64,000 bases of DNA from CAWBBA01 sp963741625. GTDB lineage: Bacteria; Desulfobacterota; Desulfomonilia; Desulfomonilales; Desulfomonilaceae. Both the position numbers and the translations under genes were made by a program. The notes beneath the pieces were generated by a model. The model saw only the letters and a program-made list of their open reading frames with translations. It searched no databases and was not told where the DNA came from. This document shows, one piece after another, positions 26,902-34,612 of the stretch (its first letter is position 1; the number at the start of each line of letters is the position of its first letter). The stretch spans positions 1 through 64,000 of the forward strand of contig CAVUIT010000002.1 in NCBI GenBank assembly GCA_963741625.1, written 5' to 3'.

Positions 26902-27040
26902 CTGTGAGAAGGCCATTCGGTGAAAGCCGATGGCTCTCACGTAGACCTCTCACCCTGGATGGACACCCTCCCTCCCCCATAACCCCCCCATCCAGGGCCC
27001 AGAGGTCATTTGAATCATAGGGCTTTTCTTTAGGCCCATT
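26902..27040 (+). ncRNA. Candidate structured small RNA with C-rich loop
   Basis: Hairpin 1 pairs GTGAGA (26904-26909) with TCTCAC (26935-26940), then GCCAT with ATGGC and CGG with CCG around a TGAAAG loop. Hairpin 2 pairs GACCTCT (26944-26950) with AGAGGTC (27001-27007), and CCCTGGATGG (26953-26962) with CCATCCAGGG (26988-26997). Its 25-nt loop (26963-26987) is almost entirely C, with CCTCC and CCCCC runs. C-rich loops in known sRNAs pair with Shine-Dalgarno sequences. The 3' end is uncertain: a weak GGGC/GCCC hairpin with T-rich surroundings lies near 27020-27041. It could also be a long leader for the peptide at 27306. No Rfam family was recognised. Confidence 0.5.
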
Positions 27041-27305
27041 CTTATCATGCTCAGATGGCGGTCCGTAATGCGGCCGCCATCGACGCGTCAGGACCGGTTG
27101 CTCTCAATCCCGGAAGAATCGACAGAGTCGACACTCGGAAAAATGGGCGCGTCCAAGCCGCGAAAGTCCGCATTGTTGCCCGGAAGATACGTGTTGCGCC
27201 GCATCCAAGATTCGCCTTCCGTGGCTCCGGTATTGTCAGTGCTGCAAGCGTTGTGTTAAAGATCTGTTACTGCTGATGTGAGGAAAGCGCGTAAGGGGGC
27301 CGAAT

Positions 27306-27395
27306 ATGAGAGACAGCTTATCATGGTTGGCAATGGCCCTTTTTCTTATTGCATGCGTCTTCTTTCTCAGGTGGATCGGTTCGACCTATCCATAA
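27306..27395 (+). CDS. Possible 29-residue single-pass membrane peptide
   Basis: The ATG at 27306 is preceded by AAGGGGG about eight bases upstream and opens a 29-codon frame. It encodes a short polar N-terminus (MRDSLSW), a hydrophobic helix (LAMALFLIACVFFL) and RWIGSTYP before TAA. Size and pattern fit a small inner-membrane protein. It lies on the opposite strand to the L,D-transpeptidase gene, converging with 51 bp between stops. Chance cannot be excluded for so short a frame. Confidence 0.4.
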   Translation: MRDSLSWLAMALFLIACVFFLRWIGSTYP

Positions 27396-27446
27396 AATGG
27401 GCCAGCCCCGTGTAATTTTGGTTCGATGGGTCCAAGACGTAATCCG

Positions 27447-28358
27447 CTACCGGTAGAATATGTCCAGGACGTTCTTCAGCCCGCCTTGCACTTGCGCTGC
27501 ACCTTCCCGGATGAGCGATAGTAAGGTCAATTCCTCCTCGCCACCGGGATAGGCGCCGTCGATGATTACTTCCACCGGTTTGTTGAGCCAGTGGTATGAC
27601 CCCCTGTCGTTCCGCTTCATCGGCCCTATTCCGACCAATCTGATCAGGGACGCCTTGAACTTGCAAGGGTCCGGCAGCCTTATACATCCTGCCGAAATAG
27701 CGCCGTATGTGTTCACCGGGGTCACTTGAGGGTCTGACGCACCCGGATGATGGTACCCGTGCATCCCCAGCTCGCGGTGTCTCTCACATCTCCCCTGTTC
27801 ATCGCAAAGGAGTATAGGGGCAAAGAATCCCCCGTACACCTCCGAGACGGGCTCGCCCGACTCGCCGAATAGCACCACATCGGGATAACAATACACGTGA
27901 TTGATCAGAAATCTTCCCTCGGGCGTCGGGGACTCGGTGTCTCCTAGCCCCACGTGTGTACGGTAGATCTCTTCAACGGAATCATCCCTGTGGATCCCCT
28001 CGAAGGTCATCTCGAAGTTGGACCGGTCAATGTGTATTCTGAATGCCGCGAACCCGTGATAAGAGACGTTTTCCTGGTTGTGGAGGCTCATTTCCCGCCA
28101 GTCTTTGTACAGTGGCGGAAGGCAAGGATCGTCAGGGGGTTCAAGGGGTCTGGCTGGGGACTCAACTACCGCAGGCTGAGTATCCGGCTGGGCTGATGGG
28201 CTGTCGCTAGGAGCAGGAATGGTCTGACCGGCGCTGTTATCTTGCTGAGAAACCGCGGCATCTTCCACGGGCATCGCGGAGATGACAGGAATCTCCGATT
28301 CGGTAGTGATCAGAATGAGCCCTAGTGTGAATGCAATGGCAACCGCTCGGGTTTTCAT
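27447..28358 (-). CDS. L,D-transpeptidase (YkuD domain), exported
   Basis: A 303-aa envelope enzyme that forms 3-3 peptidoglycan cross-links or attaches proteins to peptidoglycan. An N-terminal signal segment (AVAIAFTLGLILI) is followed by a Pro/Ser-rich spacer to about residue 80. The YkuD catalytic core is GMHGYHH (His200) through YGAISAGCIRLP (Cys225), the HG-x(n)-SxGC[IV]R pattern. No C-terminal anchor is visible. It stands alone, downstream of the ThpR gene on the same strand but 153 bp away. Confidence 0.88.
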   Translation of the reverse strand: MKTRAVAIAFTLGLILITTESEIPVISAMPVEDAAVSQQDNSAGQTIPAPSDSPSAQPDTQPAVVESPARPLEPPDDPCLPPLYKDWREMSLHNQENVSYHGFAAFRIHIDRSNFEMTFEGIHRDDSVEEIYRTHVGLGDTESPTPEGRFLINHVYCYPDVVLFGESGEPVSEVYGGFFAPILLCDEQGRCERHRELGMHGYHHPGASDPQVTPVNTYGAISAGCIRLPDPCKFKASLIRLVGIGPMKRNDRGSYHWLNKPVEVIIDGAYPGGEEELTLLSLIREGAAQVQGGLKNVLDIFYR

Positions 28359-28511
28359 GGATTTTCCGCTCCGGAAGCCTTTTTCCTGATGGCTTTATTG
28401 TACAGGTTCGCCGGTCGCCTGTCAATGAAGGCACTGGATGCGGATCTTGGACGAAGTCGAGTTTCCAATCCCTGAACACACCCCTTCTTACGGAACATAC
28501 ATGGGCGGAGA

Positions 28512-29093
28512 TCAGGCAGGGCCGTAGTCAAAGCGGAATAGCTGGAAATATTCTGCGCCGGAAGGCTTCAAAACGCTCTCGAAGAGTATTGCATGATCCG
28601 CGACAAAAGAGGGTCCAACAATGTCCATTTTTTGCCTGATGGCCTCGATGAGTTCCGAGCTTTTCTCGTTGGATTTGAATCGTCCAAGCGTAAGGTGCGG
28701 GTTGAATGGTCTCTTTTCCTTTGGAAATCCAAGCGGTTCCAGTACGGTTTCCAAACTGTTGACCAGCGGAGAAAGGACTCCCGCTGGGTCTTCCAGTCCA
28801 GCCCAGACCACGCGGGGCCTCCTGAGGTGCGGGAAGGCCCCAAGTCCGGACACATGCAACTGCGTGGGCTTCTGTTCTCTAAATAGCGGCAGTGCTGCTT
28901 CGTGAATTCGGGGCAAAAGGTCACTTGGGACCGAACCCAGAAACTTCAGGGTGAGATGTATTCCCTCGGGTCTCACCCATTTCACGGGTCCACCACACAG
29001 TTTGAGTTCGGCAGAAATCTTCACTAGGAATGATTTTACGGATTCGGGCAGCTCGATTGCGATGAAAGCTCTGACTTCCCCACCGGTTTTCAT
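28512..29093 (-). CDS. thpR: RNA 2',3'-cyclic phosphodiesterase ThpR
   Basis: A 2H-phosphoesterase that opens 2',3'-cyclic phosphate ends of RNA. I set the start at 29093 (MKTGGEVRAFIAIELPE), because the 76 codons before it run through a repeat-derived palindrome. Both HxTx motifs are present: HLTL at residues 46-49 and HLTL at 133-136, each followed by F/R as in the family. The length is 193 aa, normal. It is a cytoplasmic housekeeping enzyme with no evident operon partner. Confidence 0.9.
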   Translation of the reverse strand: MKTGGEVRAFIAIELPESVKSFLVKISAELKLCGGPVKWVRPEGIHLTLKFLGSVPSDLLPRIHEAALPLFREQKPTQLHVSGLGAFPHLRRPRVVWAGLEDPAGVLSPLVNSLETVLEPLGFPKEKRPFNPHLTLGRFKSNEKSSELIEAIRQKMDIVGPSFVADHAILFESVLKPSGAEYFQLFRFDYGPA

Positions 29094-29161
29094 GACTCTT
29101 CCTCTCGGTTCTTGGCCTGTCCGACGAACGGGACTGTTCTCATGTTGCCGGCACGGTCCCG

Positions 29162-29196
29162 ATTGGTGGGACAGGCAGGATGCCTGGCTCACCAAT
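29162..29196. repeat. Short degenerate palindrome of the GTGGGACAGGC family
   Basis: Arms of 16 bp (29162-29177 and 29181-29196, with two mismatches) flank a 3-nt loop and contain GTGGGACAGGCA on the left arm. It resembles the longer elements at 58244 and inside 59131-59264. It lies between thpR and the M48 peptidase gene. Confidence 0.6.
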
Positions 29197-29251
29197 TCTG
29201 CCGCCCCCGCCGAGTCATCTTCAACCTCAGACATCAAAGTTGGCAATCGGC

Positions 29252-30124
29252 TCAAAGTGGCGCGCCGACACCATACTTCGTAGGCGCTTCTGCGTAGAGC
29301 TTCTGGGCCTCCGGCAGACATTCCTTAAGCTTACGGACGCGCTCTTCGTCAGCAGGATGCGTGGATAACCATACCGGTATCGGAGGCTTCTTTATCTTGG
29401 ACATTCTATCCCACAACCGACCCGCCTCAGAGGGATCGTACCCGGCAGCGGCCATATAGAGCTGGCCGATGCGATCTGCCTCTAATTCATGGACACGGCT
29501 GTACGGCAACATGATACCGACTGTTCCCCCCATACCCAGGGCCCCCAGAGCCACACGCGCTTTGGTGTCCAGGCTTCCATCTTCCTTTTTCAAGACCTCA
29601 CCCCCGACCGTCATCGCCCCCTTTAACGCGAGCTGTTGGCTCAATCGCTCACCACTATGTCGCGCCACAGCGTGCGCCGTTTCATGTGCGATAACCGCGG
29701 CTAGCCCTGCCTCATTTCTTGCATACGGAACCATGCCGGTGCAGACGACGATCTTTCCTCCGGGAAGACAAAAGGCATTGGGCACATCCCTGTCGATAAC
29801 TCGTACCTCCCAGTCGAACTTAGGCTTGTCGATCTTTTCCGCGGCCTTGCTGATCCGTTCGGCAACTTTCCGGACGATTTCGTTGAGCCGTTGATCTTTG
29901 CTAGGGGGTTCCTTTGCCACGATCTCGTTAAAGGCCTTTAGGGCAAGGGCACTGAGTTGTTGGTCCGAGACCATGTTGAACTGCCGACGCCCTGTGTGGG
30001 GTACACTCGCGCAGCCCATGGCTACGAGCACAGCGATCAGGCAGAGAGACTTCCAAGAAAACGCCGCCCATGAGCCGTTCGATATTGTATTGCCCGATAA
30101 GACTTGATTTATCAAGTAGTTCAT
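29252..30124 (-). CDS. M48-family zinc metalloprotease, lipoprotein (BepA/LoiP-like)
   Basis: A peptidase of about 290 aa. The ATG at 30124 leads into a membrane-targeting segment ending in a lipobox-like AMGC (Cys38), so the protein is probably a periplasm-facing lipoprotein. The zinc motif is AAVIAHETAHAVARH, and the third-ligand Glu lies in VHELEADRIGQLYM. The C-terminal LSTHPADEERVRKL is the usual M48 ending. Family members clear misfolded outer-membrane proteins. The larger open frame (to 30214) crosses the divergent zinc-ribbon gene's start and is less likely. Confidence 0.88.
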   Translation of the reverse strand: MNYLINQVLSGNTISNGSWAAFSWKSLCLIAVLVAMGCASVPHTGRRQFNMVSDQQLSALALKAFNEIVAKEPPSKDQRLNEIVRKVAERISKAAEKIDKPKFDWEVRVIDRDVPNAFCLPGGKIVVCTGMVPYARNEAGLAAVIAHETAHAVARHSGERLSQQLALKGAMTVGGEVLKKEDGSLDTKARVALGALGMGGTVGIMLPYSRVHELEADRIGQLYMAAAGYDPSEAGRLWDRMSKIKKPPIPVWLSTHPADEERVRKLKECLPEAQKLYAEAPTKYGVGAPL

Positions 30125-30175
30125 GCTAATTTTAGTGCAGAATCTTGGAGCGGTCCCCATAAGCGGAGGTGCGCT

Positions 30176-30412
30176 TTGAAATGTGAAAAATGCGGCTATG
30201 TAAGCTTCGACCACAACCTTATGTGTCCATCATGCAACAAGGACCTCACCGCGACGCGGCGAAAGCTCGGCATCGATTATGATCCGCCGGAATCGACCTT
30301 TGACGAGTTCTTTACGGGGCCTTCTGCGTCTCACCGGACCCTGCCCGCCACGCAAGAAGCCGAACTCGACCTGGACTCCGGAGAAGATTTCGAGTTCACG
30401 CTCGATGATTGA
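30176..30412 (+). CDS. Small zinc-ribbon protein
   Basis: A 78-aa protein starting at a TTG at 30176, preceded by GGAGG at 30165-30169. Two CxxC pairs form a zinc ribbon (CEKCGYVSFDHNLMCPSC, residues 3-20). A basic stretch (KDLTATRRK) and a strongly acidic C-terminal tail (DLDSGEDFEFTLDD) follow. Similar small ribbons are common in Desulfobacterota, but I cannot name a function. It is divergent from the M48 gene, which starts 52 bp away. Confidence 0.65.
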   Translation: MKCEKCGYVSFDHNLMCPSCNKDLTATRRKLGIDYDPPESTFDEFFTGPSASHRTLPATQEAELDLDSGEDFEFTLDD

Positions 30413-30555
30413 TGGCACGCTCACTGGACGTAATGAATTGACGACAACTGATGGTAAGAGCCTTACTGCGACTCTGCCGATAAACTGTCAGGAGTTCGGT
30501 CGGAGTCCGTTGCGAGGATGAGCGTATCTGCTGAGACCGGATCACGTCTGCTCCC

Positions 30556-30957
30556 CTAATCGTCTTGTGCGCTGAGAGGCCAATTCCCCCTTTCCTGCAG
30601 CACTTCCCTCAAAACCTTCAGCGCATTATTCACTATGGGCATTCCGCCGTAAATTCCGCACTGGAAAATAACTTCCGCGACGTCTTGTGGGTTGCATCCC
30701 ACATTGAGCGCCGCGTAAATATGCAGTTTTAACTCCTCGGTTCGCTCCAGCACCGTCAGAGCTGCCACAGTCACCAGTTGACGCGTGGTATGGGGAATCT
30801 TCTCCCGAGAATAAATCTGGCCGGTTATGAACAGTGAGAGGTCTTTTGCCAGGCCCTTGTCGAAAGAGCGCCACAGGTCAAAGGGTCTTTCATCGGGATA
30901 TCCTTCGAAATACTTTTTTGCCGTCTTGGCGGTCTTTGCTTTGAGATCCTCGTCCAT
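30556..30957 (-). CDS. Carboxymuconolactone decarboxylase / AhpD-like family protein
   Basis: A 133-aa all-helical CMD-family protein. It carries REKIPHTTRQLVTVAALTVL and LKLHIYAALNVGCNPQDVAE, followed by EVIFQCGIYGGMPIVNNAL, which is the classic CMD pattern. The CxxC redox pair of AhpD is absent, so a thiol-peroxidase role is unlikely. The YurZ-like subgroup is the best match. It stands alone on its strand; no beta-ketoadipate pathway gene is near, so true 4-carboxymuconolactone decarboxylation is doubtful. Confidence 0.82.
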   Translation of the reverse strand: MDEDLKAKTAKTAKKYFEGYPDERPFDLWRSFDKGLAKDLSLFITGQIYSREKIPHTTRQLVTVAALTVLERTEELKLHIYAALNVGCNPQDVAEVIFQCGIYGGMPIVNNALKVLREVLQERGNWPLSAQDD

Positions 30958-31116
30958 TGATCACCTCTTGGTTGATGGTTGGAATTGCCACAGATTGAAT
31001 TCTACCATGTGCGCCATCAGGAATTAACTCCCCCGATAACTTGCTGTCAATAATCAGATCTCGCCGATGCCACGCGTTCACGATGTGGAGAGATGAAGCA
31101 GCCCGCGGGTGTATGC

Positions 31117-32041
31117 CTATTCATAGATTATTCGCATCCCGTCGTAGGGGGCAATGACAGGTCCAGGCACATCATGGTCCCTGCAGATCCTGTCCACTAC
31201 ATCCTGCCATTCGACTTGGCACGTGGGAATCGGATAGCGGATGCCCGAACCAGGCTCCTCCAAAGGCGCCAAGGGTTCACGTTTCTTTAGGAAACTGTTG
31301 CAAGGATCTCCGGGAACCTGATCCGCATCGGAGATGTGAACCAGATAAGTCCCGCGGCGAGGTCTCCACTTTCGGATGTAGTCCATGGCGCGTTGAAAGC
31401 TCATGATGGTTCGGTCGATTCTCGCGTGGCTCGTTGAGCCAATGAGACTGGATGATCAAGACATCAGGGTTCATAAGAATAGATGGCTCGGCATCCAGAC
31501 GGGAAAAGTCAGAAGTATAGACGATCTTGAAATTTTGCCCTGATACTTGATCCTTCAGGACATAGCCGACGGACCCTGCCGCTGTAGGTCCGTGATACGT
31601 CTTGAAAGGCGTCACCCGAGTCTTGATGCCGTCCAAAGGAATGTCGGGAACTGCGTATCGTTTTTCGATTAGCGACCCCAACAAGTAACCGAAGCGTACC
31701 TCAATAGCCTTCCAGGTCTGTTCGGTCGCGTACACGGGGATCGGACTCCAAGAGTCCGCCGGCAGCGACCTCCGAAATGCCAACAGATCATCGAGGCCCA
31801 AGAAATGATCGGCGTGCTCGTGGGTGATCAAAATTACGTCAGGCCGTTCCAGTTGATTGGCCTTCATCTGGATGCGCCAGTCAGGTCCGCAATCCATCAA
31901 AATACTTTCGCTTCCCCTCACGAGAAAGGAGGTCCTTGTGCGCTCTTCCCCTTCGGCCAGCATCCGTGAACATATTGCGCATGCGCACGAGTGTTCAGGG
32001 ACGGCCCAAGCAGACCCGGTGCCCAAGAAAAGTATTTCCAT
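31117..32041 (-). CDS. MBL-fold metallohydrolase, PhnP-like (one frameshift)
   Basis: A metallo-beta-lactamase-fold phosphodiesterase resembling PhnP and related hydrolases. The N-terminus MEILFLGTGSAWAVPEHSC, with clustered cysteines CACAIC, is PhnP-like. The dinuclear site is LITHEHADHFLG, and further metal residues lie in YTSDFSRLD. The frame shifts near 31405 at AACCATCATGAGC (one extra base). It resumes as HMSFQRAMDYIRKWRPRRGT, which includes the terminal histidine region LVHISDADQ. The repaired length is about 308 aa. No phosphonate genes are nearby, so the substrate is unknown. Confidence 0.82.
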
Positions 32042-32137
32042 GGCCCTTGTCCTTTCACATCCATTTGCTAATCGCTGAAAAGCCCAATGGCAAGTTGAAA
32101 AGCTCCTTTTGTATTTATCGTCACGACTTTTCCTAGA

Positions 32138-33183
32138 TTAGGATTTTGCCCAGAATATTGAGGCATTTCTTGCAATATCTTCAGGCGACGTGAACGTCGC
32201 CATGTCTCCGAGCATCACCTCGAAGCCAGTATGGTCATTACGTACCCAGGCTGCATAATTCGACCGGACAAGAATCACGACCCGCATTTCAAGACAAGAA
32301 TTTCCGTCTTCAATAAACAACATACCGAGATTATATCCGTTTCTGCAAAGGCTTCGGTAAAATTTCTGGGCGTTGACAACTCCCTGAGCAAGATGATGCC
32401 AGTCCGAATCTGTCATCTGAAACAGAGAAGTCGTCTTGGGCAAAATTCCCCAGATTTCAAAAAAACCTTCCGGAGCAAAGGCGGTCATCCATTCCCATGA
32501 ACCGGTTTTCCCAATATAACGGCTGCCATCCTGCTTTTCATGCAGCAGATAATCCGAAAACAGATATGAACCGATGTGCTGGAAATATTCCTCGGCTCTT
32601 TTCCGCAAAAGCCGATGATGATTCGGAGCAATTCTGTCCGCATTGATTTGAAGGTGGGGATGAAGCAAAGAGCCGCCGGCGGATGGCAAATGATTCTGTG
32701 TAATTGCCATGTAAAAGGCTTCGGAATCATACGCAAGTAAGTGGCGAAGATAATTCCGGCAGTTGATAAAGCAGTCGGTATAGGAACTTACGGACGCCGT
32801 GCCGATTTCTACGAAATGCCGGTTGTCAACAAGGCTTACTGCCGAATAGCCACCGTAAGGAAAGAGATTCGGAAACAAAATCGAATCGTTGTAACATAAG
32901 CGCCCGTCGGAATAATGTCGGAACTAATCCTGGGCGTTCTTGACATAACCTGCGGCTTGCAGAAGGGGCAACTGTCAGTATCACCGGCATTCGGCGGCGG
33001 CAACGGCAGGCTCTCTGTTCCCGGTTCCTTTTCGGCGCCCCGTCCGAGTGCGATTCGGCTGGTCCGCCCTGAAATAGGATTGATACGGACCTCGATGTGT
33101 TTCTCAACATCTTCGCCGGAAGGAGCAATAAATTTTGCGGTAATTTTCTCTTTTTCAAAAGATAAAGAATGCTCGCTCATCAT
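32138..33183 (-). CDS. Galactose-1-phosphate uridylyltransferase-family protein (one frameshift)
   Basis: A HIT-superfamily GalT-like nucleotidyl transferase. The first frame supplies the start MSEHSLSFEKEKITAKFIAP and a zinc-type CPFC. A missing G near 32907 shifts the frame to LCYNDSILFPNLFPYGGYSA. The active-site HxH is in LLHPHLQI. The repaired length is about 347 aa, close to GalT. The region is visibly more A/T-rich than its neighbours (about 46-48% GC in sampled lines against mid-50s). No other Leloir-pathway gene is near, so horizontal acquisition and a substrate other than galactose-1-phosphate are both possible. Confidence 0.72.
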
Positions 33184-33461
33184 GCACCTTACATCAGTTT
33201 AAGCCGGAATTTTGCGGGGGTCCCGCAATTTCAGAGGTCCTCCACCATTCCCGACCGTCTGGTTACTCTCCAAGTCACTTCAATTCCTTCACCATATCAG
33301 CCCATTGGCGGGAATAGCATACATTTCTGAGACTGCCCTCTGTATAATCCACGATAATATCAGACAGCGAGGGAAAAAGAGTACCGCTGTTCGCTTGCTT
33401 CAAAATTTCTTCTTGGATTGCTTTCGGCGCGGCGATTGTAGGAGTCTGCACCCGCGGGACT

Positions 33462-33680
33462 TTACTTGCCGCGGTAGACTATCAGGCCGTGGGTGAGATC
33501 ATAGGGAGAAAGGGCTACGGTCACTTTATCGCCCAACAAGACTTTAATCCTGAACCTTGACATCCTACCAGAGAGCTTCGTTCGTATGCTCCGGCCGTCT
33601 TCCGTCTCCACTTGGTACATTCCTCCTGAATGCACCTTCACCACTGTTCCTTCAACCTTAACATTGTCGTCTCTGCTCAC
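33462..33680 (-). CDS. infA: Translation initiation factor IF-1
   Basis: A 72-aa OB-fold protein that occupies the ribosomal A site during initiation. The sequence shows VEGTVVKVHSGGMYQVETED, LSGRMSRFRIKVLLGDKV and the ending YDLTHGLIVYRG. These match IF-1 closely, although GGMYQVE departs from the more usual LPNAMFRVE. It is a single small gene on its strand with 281 bp before the galT-like gene. A perfect CTTCTC-AA-GAGAAG palindrome (33779-33792) lies about 100 bp upstream. Confidence 0.92.
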   Translation of the reverse strand: MSRDDNVKVEGTVVKVHSGGMYQVETEDGRSIRTKLSGRMSRFRIKVLLGDKVTVALSPYDLTHGLIVYRGK

Positions 33681-33814
33681 GTGTTATACCTTTCCTGTTA
33701 TGCGCAACATGATTTATTCCTCTTTTCTTAAATGATATCAGCCAGATTTCAAGAAAAGCCACAGAAAGCCGCTCAGCTCTTCTCAAGAGAAGTATCACCC
33801 ATCTTTCTTTTTTG

Positions 33815-34570
33815 TCAATTCATCTTTCTATAGGTTTCACGGACCCTTTCCAGATCTTCCGGAGTATCGACCTCTATGGAATCTTTATCAGTAACCACCA
33901 CCTTGATCCGAAATCCGTTTTCCAGCGCACGGAGTTGCTCGAGATGCTCCGCCCGTTCGAAAAATCCTTGTGGGAGATTTGCAAATGTCTGAAGAAAATC
34001 GTTGCGATACGCGTAGATTCCGTGATGCTTAAAGTAAACGGGACGCAATTTGGAGTCCCTGAAAAACGGTATGGTGGACCTAGAAAAATAGATTGCGAAC
34101 CCTTCCCTGTCCACGACCGTCTTGACCGCATTAGGGTGAGTGATCTCTTCGTCCCTAACTATTTCATATATCAGAGTGGACATGGGAATGGTATCATCCG
34201 CCAGCAATGGCTGTACGACTTCTTCAATCATGACAGGATCAAAGAGCGGTTGATCTCCCTGTATGTTGACCGCAATGTCCTCGGCTCGAAGTCCAACGTC
34301 ACGAGCGGCTTGAGCGATTCGGTCGGTTCCTGACTGATGATCCTGCGAAGTCAATAGAGCGTTTCCGCCATGATTCTGAACCGCTTTCAGAATCTCCTCC
34401 GAATCTGTCGCAACATAAACCGCGTCCAGAAGTGATGACTTGAGAGCCCTCTCGACTACCCGCATAATCATCGGTCTTCCCTGGATGTCTGCCAGAGGCT
34501 TTCCCGGAAAACGTGTGGATTCCGCCCTTGCGGGAATGAAACCGACTACTTTACAAGAATTTTGGGGCAT
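33815..34570 (-). CDS. kdsB: 3-deoxy-manno-octulosonate cytidylyltransferase (KdsB)
   Basis: Activates Kdo, or 8-amino-Kdo, with CTP for transfer to lipid A. Motifs are VVGFIPARAESTRFPGKPLA (nucleotide loop), VYVATDSEEILKA, VNIQGDQPLFDP and YAYRNDFLQTF. The ATG at 34570 is used; an in-frame TTG at 34606 is an alternative. The length is about 251 aa, normal. It follows the aminotransferase gene by 42 bp in the same orientation, and the iron alcohol dehydrogenase lies upstream of that. In Shewanella this trio makes CMP-8-amino-Kdo, so this enzyme probably prefers the amino sugar. Confidence 0.92.
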   Translation of the reverse strand: MPQNSCKVVGFIPARAESTRFPGKPLADIQGRPMIMRVVERALKSSLLDAVYVATDSEEILKAVQNHGGNALLTSQDHQSGTDRIAQAARDVGLRAEDIAVNIQGDQPLFDPVMIEEVVQPLLADDTIPMSTLIYEIVRDEEITHPNAVKTVVDREGFAIYFSRSTIPFFRDSKLRPVYFKHHGIYAYRNDFLQTFANLPQGFFERAEHLEQLRALENGFRIKVVVTDKDSIEVDTPEDLERVRETYRKMN

Positions 34571-34612
34571 GAGAAATGTGTGCTTCAGGCTGGTTTGCAA
34601 ACGCAAGATCCC

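Larger units (their letters stand above)
26556..27305. other. Long intergenic region (750 bp)
   Basis: No convincing protein gene lies in this interval; the open frames at 26503-26775 and 27055-27276 show no family signature. It has an A/T-rich stretch at about 26800-26870, then a near-consensus rightward promoter and two strong hairpins (listed separately). The rest, 27045-27290, appears featureless by eye. Confidence 0.6.

Noticed and set aside
27055..27276. 73-codon forward frame in the intergenic region after the structured RNA
   Set aside because: No ribosome site, signal or family feature; composition resembles random GC-rich frame.
30556..30957. AhpD-type alkylhydroperoxidase
   Set aside because: The CMD fold is clear but the CxxC redox motif needed for AhpD activity is absent.
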